Source: SIG575 sp045632485 (GTDB lineage Bacteria > Bacillota > Clostridia > Oscillospirales > Acutalibacteraceae). From it: a stretch of 22,279 nt of DNA. The stretch spans positions 1-22,279 of the forward strand of contig JAZQWT010000126.1 of assembly GCA_045632485.1 (NCBI GenBank). The letters run 5' to 3'. Shown one piece after another: positions 9,801-17,169 of the stretch. The notes under the pieces were generated by a model, which was not told the DNA's origin, made no database searches, and saw only the letters and a program-made list of their open reading frames with translations. Made by a program: the position numbers and the translations under genes. How positions within the stretch are numbered: the first letter of the stretch is position 1; each line of letters begins with the position of its first letter.

Positions 9801-11103
9801 CGCAATCTACGCAGCAGTAGAAGCTCTTAAACTCCTTCCTGCTGATTACTCAAAGGTTGAAGAAGCAATCAATAACGCAAGATATGCTTACAATAACGGT
9901 GCATATCCTTACACTCAGGAATCAATCGATAAGGTTGAAAACGCAATCAGTGCAGTTAATTGGGATCTTGATATTCAGCATCAGGCAGAAGTTAACGAAT
10001 TTATCGTAGCAATCAATGTTGCGGTTCAGGGTCTTACATACGTCAGAGCTGATTATACAAAACTTGATAACGCACTTATAACGTATAACAATATTCAGAG
10101 AGATCTTTATGCTTCACTTGCAACAGTTGATGCATATGTGGCAGCTCTCAATATGAACATCACAATCGACAGACAGGCTGAAGTTGATGCAGCAGCAGAT
10201 GAACTTCTTGAATTAATTGAAAATCTTGAATATGCTCCTGCTGATTACAAAGCCGTAAACGCTGCTATCTCACAGTTCAGCCAGATGCCCATCGACCATT
10301 ACGATGAAGATCAGCATAAGGCTGTTCAGGAACTCATCAATAATATCAACTGGGATCTCAAGAAAAACAATCAGGCTGATGTTGACCAGATTGCTGAAGA
10401 ACTCAGATTGGCAATTGCAGCACTTGAAGCAACACTCAAAAAAGCTGACCTTACAGCTCTCAAAGAGGCAAAGGCAGCAGCTCAGGTGAAATATTCTGAA
10501 ATGATGGCAACAGGCTACCAGCTTGATCAAGCTACAGTAAATGCGTTGACAACAGCTATCGGTAAGGCTGCAAACTACAATGACGAAACAAGCATCAGAT
10601 TACAGAATGCTATTGATGCAGTTACTGCAGAAATCATTGCTGCTGCTGAAAACCTTGAGTTTGTATTTACTATTGACCTTGAAGGTACAGATCTTGTGAT
10701 TGCAAACGGCTATATCTACGGCTTCGAAGAAGGCGTAATGGCTGAGGATGCAAGAGAACTTATCAAGTTTGTTGGCGCAGCTGAACTCAAAATCTACGAA
10801 ACAAGAAACGGTTTCGGTACAGGTACAATGATTCAGTTTGTAAGCACAAAAACAGGTGAAATTCTCTGCACATACACAGTTCTCGTATTTGGTGATGCTA
10901 ACGGTGACGCAGTTATCGATACATACGACGTTGCTCATATCACAGAAGTTGTGAATTCAGGTTACGACCCGTCTGTGCTTGAACTCAAAGTTCTTGACCT
11001 CTTTAAAGATGGCTACATCGATGCAATGGATGTTTCAATTATGATATCTCTTGCAAATATGGATGCAACACTTAAGCAGGACGGTTCAATGGGAACATAT
11101 TAA
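6826..11103 (+). CDS. secreted FIVAR-repeat protein with C-terminal dockerin
   Basis: A 1425-aa extracellular protein. Residues 1-30 form a classical signal peptide (MKKK, a hydrophobic core, cleavage after VASA). Residues about 31-290 are Ser/Thr/Gly-rich and beta-like, with no family I recognise. From residue 362, and continuously from 674 to about 1280, there are helical repeats of 64-70 residues that begin ADY/ADF and carry a Q-EVD motif near the end, resembling FIVAR domains of bacterial surface proteins. A beta domain (about 1282-1355) leads into two dockerin-type Ca loops (from Asp1357 and Asp1391). There is no LPXTG anchor, so attachment is probably through cohesin-dockerin binding. 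FIVAR proteins are typically adhesive or spacer modules, and no catalytic domain is visible. Own promoter and terminator make it monocistronic. Confidence 0.88.
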   Translation: MKKKLLSLLLVIAVMMTSVSIGFGSIVASAGAAGGGVEGINAFSLVQNSNPTGTSFSTSITIKSKASGYQIKVNSISAVIRFTQDESSTIATVNVDSSAIGKVIGTGGQNFNVTGTIGAGLAGLIRYECNYDLLDSNGTVKYAGMTGYGYGVVSANGQQTGALGTNSSEPSKPGDRYYFGHFDSINSLYVQTPSIVLTSNQETSSNAIAGASSVDKYFTIEGTAPNTITLRNLHWDYVEMYGSGDVTTTWFEMNSMPNGYFNFKLYYDGSLHQNVEMYYRADAQKNAAQNILNQYLGEGREKSYYTADSWNSYRDILEYTAICAMAIPGPNNAFKVACNYVDQAAAGELMAQAKAGLSPVKADYTALNEAYNAFAAVKDNTVTVRTYDGGTSLGSTTLRLYVQSSTDAVVNYKNSCNMNLYRYDQPTVDNYTATIKSMVANLTYSDAIYTYLDLAISEHAGKKSSDYTNTTWAAYDGAVNNAKALSRSLKANEQSKINEALNAIVSAKINLKYVQANTIALNEQIEAADSIYTEYDSGKLLTAMEGFDEAWTAFEAAYKQANAVKGYTIDKQAEVDAATDKLAETAGILANYRLLDTTELQKVLAKTPEYEQSKYVAESYNAWSSLRVEGYTFLAKSQANYTGADRKTYAHLNEMNRLIKLINDAYEGLEKVKADFTALNAVVEQIPAEEVLALYKPEIVEAIKNVVATIDYGTTFDKQDVVDGITADLTAALAMLTEENYRDADYSKVEDAIADAGKYNRNEYTNFSIVDDAINAVVYGKKIVEQETVDGYATAIREAIKNLEYVLADYTEVNKAIEEAEAVVGKDNYANYYRVEEAIAAVDWNVRLNDQKIVDGYAAAIREAISSLTLAEADYSGVRAAIEEAEALEPLSDFNKDFIDALDLAISKVEAGYTKDRQAEVDAMEAEIRAVLATAEENLLPADYTKVNVAIAFAEGHVESEYSNYQIVKDAINAVNWDLNCRQTTEMQAQIDAIYAAVEALKLLPADYSKVEEAINNARYAYNNGAYPYTQESIDKVENAISAVNWDLDIQHQAEVNEFIVAINVAVQGLTYVRADYTKLDNALITYNNIQRDLYASLATVDAYVAALNMNITIDRQAEVDAAADELLELIENLEYAPADYKAVNAAISQFSQMPIDHYDEDQHKAVQELINNINWDLKKNNQADVDQIAEELRLAIAALEATLKKADLTALKEAKAAAQVKYSEMMATGYQLDQATVNALTTAIGKAANYNDETSIRLQNAIDAVTAEIIAAAENLEFVFTIDLEGTDLVIANGYIYGFEEGVMAEDARELIKFVGAAELKIYETRNGFGTGTMIQFVSTKTGEILCTYTVLVFGDANGDAVIDTYDVAHITEVVNSGYDPSVLELKVLDLFKDGYIDAMDVSIMISLANMDATLKQDGSMGTY
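8845..10671 (+). repeat. tandem FIVAR-like protein repeats
   Basis: Repeat starts (ADY, ADF or ADL) fall at residues 674, 744, 808, 873, 942, 1006, 1075, 1139 and 1207 of the host protein, with an isolated earlier copy at 362. Spacing is 64-70 residues. Consensus features are ADY-x3-V-x2-AI, then an AI-x-AV-x-W-D/N-L segment, then Q-x-EVD and AI-x2-L. The copies have diverged strongly at the DNA level, so this is an old protein repeat and not a recent DNA duplication. Confidence 0.85.
10891..11070 (+). other. dockerin type I-like region
   Basis: Two EF-hand-like Ca loops. The first reads DANGDAVIDTYD (residues 1357-1368), the second DLFKDGYIDAMD (1391-1402). Both keep Asp at loop positions 1, 5, 9 and 12 and Ile at position 8. 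Loop one has Ala instead of Gly at position 6, and loop two has Phe instead of Asn/Asp at position 3. A helix follows each loop, as in type I dockerins, which bind cohesins. Confidence 0.8.
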
Positions 11104-11117
11104 TCCTTAAAAATTTT

Positions 11118-11150
11118 AAAGGCAGGAAGATTTACTTCCTGCCTTTTTGT
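11118..11150 (+). terminator. intrinsic terminator of the secreted protein
   Basis: A perfect 12-bp stem (11118-11129 with 11135-11146), a 5-base loop and a T-run of five starting within the stem, 15 bases after the stop codon. Confidence 0.92.
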
Positions 11151-11195
11151 TATTCCCTGTTTTAATTTGATATGTGAATTTTCCCTTCAGCTCCC

Positions 11196-11294
11196 ATGAT
11201 GTTAATTTGAATACCCACCAAATTATAAATTATATATGTACCAATAACTGACCGAAGTCAAAGCCTTAATTGATTATCGTAAAATTAACATCAT
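11196..11294. repeat. 13-bp perfect inverted repeat, 73 bp apart
   Basis: ATGATGTTAATTT (11196-11208) is repeated inverted as AAATTAACATCAT (11282-11294). This lies in the A/T-rich 247-base gap before trkA (11151-11397), upstream of the trkA promoter. It could be a pair of operator half-sites, a long-range hairpin or the ends of a ~99-bp miniature element. No target-site duplication is visible at its edges. Nothing else is recognisable in this gap apart from the promoter. Confidence 0.6.
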
Positions 11295-11353
11295 TGATAG
11301 CATAAAACGACGTATGGTATTTTTTATTTAAATTATTATTTGAAAGAAAACTA

Positions 11354-11382
11354 TAGACTTTTTATGAAAAAAGTAGTACAAT
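11354..11382 (+). promoter_or_regulatory. promoter of trkA-trkH
   Basis: TAGACT (11354-11359), a 17-base spacer and TACAAT (11377-11382). The start point near 11389 leaves a leader of about 30 bases, too short for the c-di-AMP riboswitch that controls some potassium transporter genes. Confidence 0.7.
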
Positions 11383-11418
11383 ACAGAAACAATAATAGTG
11401 TTTGAAAAGAGATGCATT

Positions 11419-12786
11419 ATGAAAATTGTAATTGTAGGTTGCGGAAAAATCGGCAGAGCTGTTATTTCAAATCTTGTTGCAGAAGGTCACGACGTGGCAG
11501 TTATCGACAATAATTCCGCAGTAGTCAATGAAATTACGGATGTTTACGATGTTATCGGACTTTGCGGTAATGGTGCAGACAGCGATATTCTCATAGAAGC
11601 CGATATTGAGCACACAGATTTGTTTGCTGCCTTTACCGGTTCAGACGAGCTTAATATGTTGAGTTGCTTTATTGCAAGAAGAATGGGCGCAAAACACACC
11701 ATTTCAAGAATAAGAAATCTTGAATTTAACGATAGAAGTCTTGGCCTTCTTCGACAGCACCTTAATTTATCAATGGCAGTAAACCCTGAAAAACTTGCTG
11801 CACGTGAAATTTTTAATATTTTGAAATTCCCCTCGGCACTCAAAATTGAAAACTTTTCAGCCAGAAACTTTGAAATGGTTGAAATAAGAATCAGACAGGA
11901 TTCTCCCCTTGACGGAATGGCGCTTGAGCAGATGAGAAAAAAATATTCATACAAATTCCTCGTTTGTATTATTCAGAGAGGTGACCAGGTTTACATTCCT
12001 GATGGTACTTTTGTGTTGAAAGCAGGGGATAAAGTCGGCATTACCGCTGACCCCATTGAAATACAGAAACTTCTTAAAAGTTTAGGTATTCTGCAAAAAC
12101 AGTCGAAGAATGTTATGATTGTAGGTGCGAGCAGAACAGCTTATTATCTTGCGAAAATGCTTTTGGGCATAGGTTGTTCAGTTAAAGTGATTGATTCAAA
12201 TCTCCAGAAATGCGAGGAATTATCTGAACTTCTGCAGAAGGTGGATGTTATTCATGGTGACGCAGCGAAGGAAGAACTTCTGGAAGAAGAAGGGCTTGAT
12301 TCTATGGATGCATTTGTTTCACTTACGGGTATGGATGAAGAAAACATTCTTTTGTCATATTTTGCTTCGTCAAAAAATATTCCTAAAGTTATTGCCAAGG
12401 TTAATCGCAACGACTTTGTTACAATGGCAGAGAATTTAGGGATTGAAACAATTATTTCGCCTAAATATGCAACAACAGATATTGTTGTAAGATACGCACG
12501 TGCTCTTGAAAATTCAATGGGTAGCAGTGTTGAAACGATGTATAAACTTATGGATGGCAAGGCAGAAGCGCTTGAATTTAATGTCAGATCAGATTGTGAA
12601 ATCATAGATATTCCTCTTAAAGATATTAATTTCAAGAAGAATATATTGATTGCCGGTATTATAAGAGAAAAGAAAACCATTATTATCCCTGACGGCGATG
12701 ATATTATAAAAGACGGTGACAAAGTTGTTGTTCTTTCAACAGGTGATCGTATCAGCAACCTGGCAGACATTATCGAATGGGGGTAA
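11419..12786 (+). CDS. trkA: TrkA-type potassium uptake regulatory subunit
   Basis: A 455-aa cytoplasmic gating subunit of the Trk/Ktr potassium uptake system with two tandem RCK units, the full TrkA length. The protein starts MKIVIVGCGKIG, with the GxGxxG dinucleotide-binding loop at Gly7, Gly9 and Gly12. A second Rossmann unit begins near residue 232 with VMIVGASRTA, where the loop is degenerate (Gly-Ala-Ser). Each RCK-N half is followed by an RCK-C ligand-binding domain of the type ending DGDKVVVLSTGD. A GTG at 11398 is in frame upstream, but the ATG at 11419 with AAAGAGA before it begins exactly at the conserved beta strand, so I prefer it. It lies 6 bases upstream of trkH. Confidence 0.93.
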   Translation: MKIVIVGCGKIGRAVISNLVAEGHDVAVIDNNSAVVNEITDVYDVIGLCGNGADSDILIEADIEHTDLFAAFTGSDELNMLSCFIARRMGAKHTISRIRNLEFNDRSLGLLRQHLNLSMAVNPEKLAAREIFNILKFPSALKIENFSARNFEMVEIRIRQDSPLDGMALEQMRKKYSYKFLVCIIQRGDQVYIPDGTFVLKAGDKVGITADPIEIQKLLKSLGILQKQSKNVMIVGASRTAYYLAKMLLGIGCSVKVIDSNLQKCEELSELLQKVDVIHGDAAKEELLEEEGLDSMDAFVSLTGMDEENILLSYFASSKNIPKVIAKVNRNDFVTMAENLGIETIISPKYATTDIVVRYARALENSMGSSVETMYKLMDGKAEALEFNVRSDCEIIDIPLKDINFKKNILIAGIIREKKTIIIPDGDDIIKDGDKVVVLSTGDRISNLADIIEWG

Positions 12787-12792
12787 AAGGTT

Positions 12793-14241
12793 ATGAACCG
12801 TAAAATGGTGTTTGGCACAGCAGGTAAAATTGTGTGTGCAGAGTCATTGATTCTTATTATACCCTTCATAATTTCATTAATATACGAAGAAGATTGTGCA
12901 ATACCTTTTTTAATAACTATAGTAATTTCTGCAATAATCGGAACGGCCCTTGTTTTGTTCGGAAAAACAAAAAATGAAGTTATTTATGCAAAAGAAGGTT
13001 TCCTGACAGTTTTTTTATCGTGGATACTCTTATCTTTTATAGGTGCGCTTCCGTTTACTCTCAGCGGAGAAATTCCAAGTTATGTAGATGCACTTTTTGA
13101 AACGGTAAGTGGCTTTACCACTACCGGTGCATCAATCTTAACTGACGTTGAAAGTATGAGTAAAGGTCTTCTTTTCTGGCGAAGCCTTACTCACTGGATT
13201 GGCGGTATGGGTGTTCTTGTTTTCATAATGGCGATTGTACCCAATGTTTCAAAACGCTCAATCCATATTATGCGTGCTGAAGTGCCGGGACCTGTTAAAG
13301 GCAAACTTGTTCCGAAAATGAGAGATACTGCTAAAATATTATATCTGATATATATTGCACTTACTGTGATAGAGATGATTTTTCTTGTAGCAGGAGACAT
13401 GAGCTTATTTGAAAGTATTGTTCATTCTTTAGGCACAGCCGGCACAGGCGGATTTGGAATCAAGGCTGACAGTATTGGTGGTTACAGTGATTATGTCCAG
13501 TGGGTAATTACTGTGTTTATGCTTTTATTTGGTGTGAATTTCAATGTTTATTATCTTCTCCTTATAAAGCACTTCAAACCTGTGCTTAAAAGCACGGAAT
13601 TATGGACGTATATAGGTGTTGTTGTCGTTGCCATTGTTGCAATATCATTTAATGTTTATCAGATGTATGACGGTGTTTATGAGACAATAAAACATGCATC
13701 TTTTCAGGTCGCTTCGGTTATGACTACCACAGGCTATTCAACAACAGACTTTAATTTGTGGCCATCTTTCTCTAAAGCAATTTTATTTGCCCTGACACTG
13801 AGTGGTGCATGTGCCGGTTCAACTGCAGGCGGATTCAAACTGACACGAGTTATCATTCTGGTCAAAAAAATAAAAAGCGAAATCAAGCGTCTTGTTCACC
13901 CTCGTGCAGTTAAAGTGGTAAATTTTGAAGGCAAGAGATTGGAAGAATCAACAACAAACGGAGTTGCTGTTTATCTTTCAATTTACATTGTTTGTTATGT
14001 AGTTATTTTCCTTGCGATATCATTTTTTGATAATTTTGATTTTGAAACGAATTTCAGTGCAGTAACAGCGTGCTTTAATAATATAGGTCCCGGATTTGGT
14101 ATGGTTGGTCCTATGGGTAGTTTTGCTGATTATTCAGTTTTTTCAAAGGTAATTCTTACTATTGCAATGCTCCTTGGCAGACTTGAAATTTTCCCCCTTA
14201 TTATTGCAGTGATGCCTGCAACATGGTCGAAAACAAAATAA
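12793..14241 (+). CDS. trkH: TrkH-type potassium transporter, pore subunit
   Basis: A 482-aa membrane protein that forms the potassium-conducting pore with TrkA as its gating ring. The four pore-loop filters of the SKT superfamily can be seen in order: SGFTTTG, TAGTGGFG, MTTTGYS and FNNIGPGFG. Each supplies a central selectivity-filter glycine, and LLGRLEIFPL is the usual motif near the C-terminus. Length and filter pattern fit TrkH; KtrB is shorter. The likely ribosome binding site AAAAGG (12785-12790) is only two bases from the ATG, so coupling to the trkA stop six bases upstream probably helps initiation. An in-frame ATG at 12805 is an alternative start. Confidence 0.94.
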   Translation: MNRKMVFGTAGKIVCAESLILIIPFIISLIYEEDCAIPFLITIVISAIIGTALVLFGKTKNEVIYAKEGFLTVFLSWILLSFIGALPFTLSGEIPSYVDALFETVSGFTTTGASILTDVESMSKGLLFWRSLTHWIGGMGVLVFIMAIVPNVSKRSIHIMRAEVPGPVKGKLVPKMRDTAKILYLIYIALTVIEMIFLVAGDMSLFESIVHSLGTAGTGGFGIKADSIGGYSDYVQWVITVFMLLFGVNFNVYYLLLIKHFKPVLKSTELWTYIGVVVVAIVAISFNVYQMYDGVYETIKHASFQVASVMTTTGYSTTDFNLWPSFSKAILFALTLSGACAGSTAGGFKLTRVIILVKKIKSEIKRLVHPRAVKVVNFEGKRLEESTTNGVAVYLSIYIVCYVVIFLAISFFDNFDFETNFSAVTACFNNIGPGFGMVGPMGSFADYSVFSKVILTIAMLLGRLEIFPLIIAVMPATWSKTK

Positions 14242-14256
14242 AGTATATAAAAAATA

Positions 14257-14293
14257 AAAGTGGCTGATGTTTTCATCAGCCACTTTGTTTTGG
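14257..14293. terminator. bidirectional intrinsic terminator between trkH and the glycosidase gene
   Basis: A perfect 13-bp stem (14257-14269 with 14274-14286) with a TTTT loop. A T-rich tail follows on the plus strand, and the minus-strand tail is also T-rich, so it serves both convergent units. Confidence 0.92.
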
Positions 14294-14305
14294 TTTATGT
14301 AGTTT

Positions 14306-15562
14306 TTATCTGCCTGATTCTGCAAAAGCTTTTTGTACTGCATAGTATGAGGGTTTGGGCTGTCCCTGACCGTCTACAAGTCCCCAGCCTGTTTCAACAG
14401 GGCAGTCAGACTGTCCGCAAACGTAGCATGAATCGCTGTCGCCCCAACAGTAAATAACTGTACCGATGATGTAATCCTTTTTAAGGAGTTTGGGAATAAG
14501 GTCACCGAAGAATTTTGCCTGTCCTTCAGGAGTATGTGTGTAACCGTCAAGGTAGTAGCCTTCGGGAAGTGATGTGTAGAAGTGGTTTTTGTATTCACCG
14601 CGGAAAATTATATTGGCATACTGTTCAGCGGTATAATCAGGATAGAGTTCAAGAATTTCTTCTTTCATATCTTCAGGAAGTTTCTGAATGAAATTGTCCA
14701 TATCTGCAGTTGCTTCTGATTCGCTGTTGTAGCCGTATTTCTGTAAAACTGCTACTTTTTCTTCAGGTGTTTTCGGTTCACCATAACCCATATAACCGAA
14801 TTCACAGTAGATGATGGGCTTTCTTGTAATAAGGTGAACAAGACCTGCAAGAGCTACAAAAGTATCGATTTCATGGAGAATATCTTCGAAACAACCGAGA
14901 TAAAGGTCAAGACCTACGTAGTCAAGATAATCGTTGTATTTGAGCATCTTGAAGGGAAGTTCAAAGTTTGCGATGTTGTATCCGAGAAGAATGTCATACT
15001 TTTCGCAAAGGGGATCCATAACTTCAAGTTGGCATGCGATATAGTCAGCGGCTTCGTCGATTGTAAGAGGTTTTGTGAAACGGTCAATACCCATTTCGTT
15101 TGTAACCTGGAAAATACCTACAATGTCTTTAAGGTCTTCAACATAGTATTTTGCAGTTTCCTGAACCTTCAGTTTGCCTTCGGGAGTTCTGGGGTCAATG
15201 CCGTATTCAAGGAATTTATAGGGATAAGGTGTGATAGCGAAAATTTTAATTCCGTTATCAGCATAAGCCTGCATTTCTGCTTTCCATTCAAGATAGTTCT
15301 GGCTGATGTTGCCTTCATGGTCGTAAAGGAAGGGAATGTCTTTTCTTGTCCAACTGATGCCGGCTTCTTTGATAAGTTCGTAATCAGGGTCAGCGTGGCA
15401 CACGCCTTTTACAACACCGCCTGTTTTTTCAAGGGCAGATTTAACCTGAGGGTCGTATTTTGCAAGAGGGTCAAAAGAAATTACACAAGCAAGTACGGGA
15501 ATGAGAATTGATAAAAGTACTGCAAGAACTTTTTTACCCAAAGCAAGTAATTTGTCGTTCAT
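14306..15562 (-). CDS. membrane-anchored clan GH-A-like glycoside hydrolase
   Basis: A 418-aa predicted extracellular or surface-anchored TIM-barrel hydrolase. Residues 12-30 form one hydrophobic segment after basic residues, a signal anchor or, given VLAC at 23-26, a borderline lipobox. The barrel shows clan GH-A hallmarks: Asn155-Glu156 in FQVTNEMG, the expected acid/base, and Glu254 in IIYCEFGYMGYG, the expected nucleophile about 100 residues later. An aromatic YCWGD motif (371-375) near the last strand also fits. I cannot assign a GH family (GH5, GH39 and GH53 are possibilities) or a substrate. A short Cys-rich stretch (CYVCGQSDC, 379-387) is unusual. The start is set by AAAGGAG upstream; an in-frame GTG at 15589 precedes that signal. 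Second gene of a pair with the reductase 44 bases upstream. Confidence 0.75.
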   Translation of the reverse strand: MNDKLLALGKKVLAVLLSILIPVLACVISFDPLAKYDPQVKSALEKTGGVVKGVCHADPDYELIKEAGISWTRKDIPFLYDHEGNISQNYLEWKAEMQAYADNGIKIFAITPYPYKFLEYGIDPRTPEGKLKVQETAKYYVEDLKDIVGIFQVTNEMGIDRFTKPLTIDEAADYIACQLEVMDPLCEKYDILLGYNIANFELPFKMLKYNDYLDYVGLDLYLGCFEDILHEIDTFVALAGLVHLITRKPIIYCEFGYMGYGEPKTPEEKVAVLQKYGYNSESEATADMDNFIQKLPEDMKEEILELYPDYTAEQYANIIFRGEYKNHFYTSLPEGYYLDGYTHTPEGQAKFFGDLIPKLLKKDYIIGTVIYCWGDSDSCYVCGQSDCPVETGWGLVDGQGQPKPSYYAVQKAFAESGR

Positions 15563-15571
15563 TTTATATTT

Positions 15572-15578
15572 CTCCTTT
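15572..15578 (-). promoter_or_regulatory. ribosome binding site that decides the glycosidase start
   Basis: On the minus strand AAAGGAG lies nine bases before the ATG at 15562-15560, favouring this start over the in-frame GTG nine codons upstream (15589), which lies before this signal. Confidence 0.8.
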
Positions 15579-15581
15579 CGG

Positions 15582-15598
15582 TCGGACACAAAGTCCGA
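15582..15598 (-). other. small intergenic hairpin
   Basis: A 6-bp stem (15582-15587 with 15593-15598) and a 5-base loop lie in the 44-base gap between the reductase stop and the glycosidase ribosome binding site. No T-run follows, so it probably is not a terminator and may only affect mRNA stability. Confidence 0.4.
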
Positions 15599-15606
15599 TT
15601 ATTGAC

Positions 15607-16959
15607 TTATTGCATTTTGCCGACTTTTCTCCAGAGTTCATCGGCTTTTTCTTTCCACTGTGAATATCCGTCAGGTGTTTCAGGGAAACAGAGATAATGC
15701 TTTTTGAGTTTGCCTGAAAGAGTAACACCCTCAAGTGCAGATTTAAGTGTTGCAGTTGAAACCTTCTTCCTGAAAATTCCGCCAACGATTTTGCTTACCG
15801 CTTTAATAAGAGCAGGGATGGGGAGTTTGATTTCAGGACCGTCTGCAGCACCATCAAGGAAAGACTGCAGCACATCGTGTGCTTTTTCGAAGATGAATTC
15901 AAATTCATCGTTTGTTGCTTTTACAACCTTTGTAAGCAATGCCCTTGTACTTGCAAAGTCAGCACCTTGCTTAACGTTATAAATCTTATTGATTTTCCAG
16001 AGATTTTTCTCGCTTAAATCATTTGCTTTCAGAGCATCTCCCAACACGTCTGCGGCAATTTCCATATGGACCATACTGCTTGTAACACCTTCACCGTTGT
16101 TAGGCTTTGTAAGGCATCCTGCATCGCCTGTAACTATAAAATTATCTGTTACGTGTGAATAAGGGGGTCTTGTGTAAGGGGTTCTGCCTTTTTCAGTGCG
16201 GGTGATTGTATATTCAGGCAAAGGAACATTTTTAATTACGTCTTCTAAAATTCTTTCAGCCTGTTCATAACTGTTGCAGGCACCAATGCCTAAAATTCCT
16301 CCGTTGGGGTCTGCCTGAGGCGCAAGCCATGATTTGTATGAGGGCCAGCCTGTGGATGAGGTGTTGTAAATGAAATCAGGGTCCTTGAATTTTACATATT
16401 TAAGCACAACGTAAAACATATCTTCAGGTGTGATTTCAAATTTTTCTATATTGCAGTTATCAGGGATTTTTCTTCTTGCAACAGATTCAATTCCCGAGCA
16501 ATCAACAACACATCTTGCTGGGAGAGTATGTGTTTTGTTATCTTTTTTGTAAGTAATACCTGCGATTTTTCCGTTTTCATAAATGAAATTTTCAAAAGAT
16601 GCTTCGTATATGAATTCGGCACCCTTTTCTTCTGCCCATTTGTTCATAAGCACTGTGTATTCGTGCATATGAAGTCCTACCATAGGGTCGAAAGTTTTAA
16701 CAGGATATTTTCCCGATGGTGCTGCAGTGTAGTTTGTTTCGAATTCAAAAGCCCATTCCTTGTCACCTTCAACGGGACGGGGGATAGAAAATCTTTCAAA
16801 TTCCTTTCTGCCAATGTGAAAAATGTCATATCTGCTTCCTACTTTTTCAAAGGAACATTTTTCAACAACTATTGTGTTGAATCCTTTTTCGGCCATTTTT
16901 CTCGCGAAGAAAGAGCCTGAGGTTGCACCGCCGATAACAGCGACATCGTATTTCTTCAT
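15607..16959 (-). CDS. FAD-dependent oxidoreductase, geranylgeranyl reductase-like
   Basis: A 450-aa flavoprotein of the para-hydroxybenzoate hydroxylase fold. The N-terminal FAD-binding strand-loop reads YDVAVIGGATSGSFFARKM (GG at residues 10-11) and ends at Glu33 in IVVEK, which binds the ribose. The second FAD motif is IVTGDAG (residues 275-281), followed by KPNNGEGVTSSM. The GD and P-x-x-GEG pattern is typical of geranylgeranyl reductase-type proteins, which saturate isoprenoid chains, but many bacterial homologues have other or unknown substrates. The region after about 340 (helical) is not diagnostic. AAAGGATG lies upstream of the ATG. It heads a two-gene minus-strand operon with the glycosidase; the functional link is unknown. 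Confidence 0.78.
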   Translation of the reverse strand: MKKYDVAVIGGATSGSFFARKMAEKGFNTIVVEKCSFEKVGSRYDIFHIGRKEFERFSIPRPVEGDKEWAFEFETNYTAAPSGKYPVKTFDPMVGLHMHEYTVLMNKWAEEKGAEFIYEASFENFIYENGKIAGITYKKDNKTHTLPARCVVDCSGIESVARRKIPDNCNIEKFEITPEDMFYVVLKYVKFKDPDFIYNTSSTGWPSYKSWLAPQADPNGGILGIGACNSYEQAERILEDVIKNVPLPEYTITRTEKGRTPYTRPPYSHVTDNFIVTGDAGCLTKPNNGEGVTSSMVHMEIAADVLGDALKANDLSEKNLWKINKIYNVKQGADFASTRALLTKVVKATNDEFEFIFEKAHDVLQSFLDGAADGPEIKLPIPALIKAVSKIVGGIFRKKVSTATLKSALEGVTLSGKLKKHYLCFPETPDGYSQWKEKADELWRKVGKMQ

Positions 16960-16992
16960 AAAAAATACATCCTTTTTAATATATCTTAATAA

Positions 16993-17021
16993 AGTCTAAC
17001 ACATATTTATATGTAAATCAA
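16993..17021 (-). promoter_or_regulatory. possible promoter with palindrome for the reductase operon
   Basis: Minus strand: TTGATT (17021-17016), a 17-base spacer and TAGACT (16998-16993). The spacer contains the inverted repeat ACATAT-TT-ATATGT (17001-17014), placed where a repressor would block RNA polymerase. The -10 element is weak, so the promoter call is tentative. Confidence 0.45.
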
Positions 17022-17105
17022 TATCTGTTATTGTATTTTTTCCTGATATACAAATTTTACTATATATAGGGAGAAAAATAATAAAAATTTGTATTTATAA
17101 ATATA

Positions 17106-17134
17106 TTGAAATTTTTGCGATATGGGTATATAAT
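17106..17134 (+). promoter_or_regulatory. sigma-A promoter of guaA
   Basis: TTGAAA (17106-17111), a 17-base spacer and TATAAT (17129-17134). The leader is about 30 bases, leaving no room for a purine riboswitch. GGAGGAG at 17158-17164 is the ribosome binding site. Confidence 0.8.
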
Positions 17135-17169
17135 TAATAGCATAAAACTGACATATTGGAGGAGTTTTT

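Noticed and set aside
11383..11418. c-di-AMP (ydaO-type) riboswitch before trkA
   Set aside because: The leader is only about 30 bases and shows no aptamer motifs.
12252..12869. Minus-strand open frame of 205 codons opposite trkA
   Set aside because: Antisense to the conserved second RCK unit, with Ser/Ile-rich shadow composition and no recognisable domain.
14834..15511. Long plus-strand open frame (225 codons) opposite the glycosidase
   Set aside because: It lies antisense to a protein with clear catalytic motifs, is rich in Phe/Val/Cys as expected of an antisense shadow, and has no matching operon context.
17135..17169. Purine riboswitch or other leader control of guaA
   Set aside because: The leader between the predicted start point and ATG is about 30 bases, too short for an aptamer.
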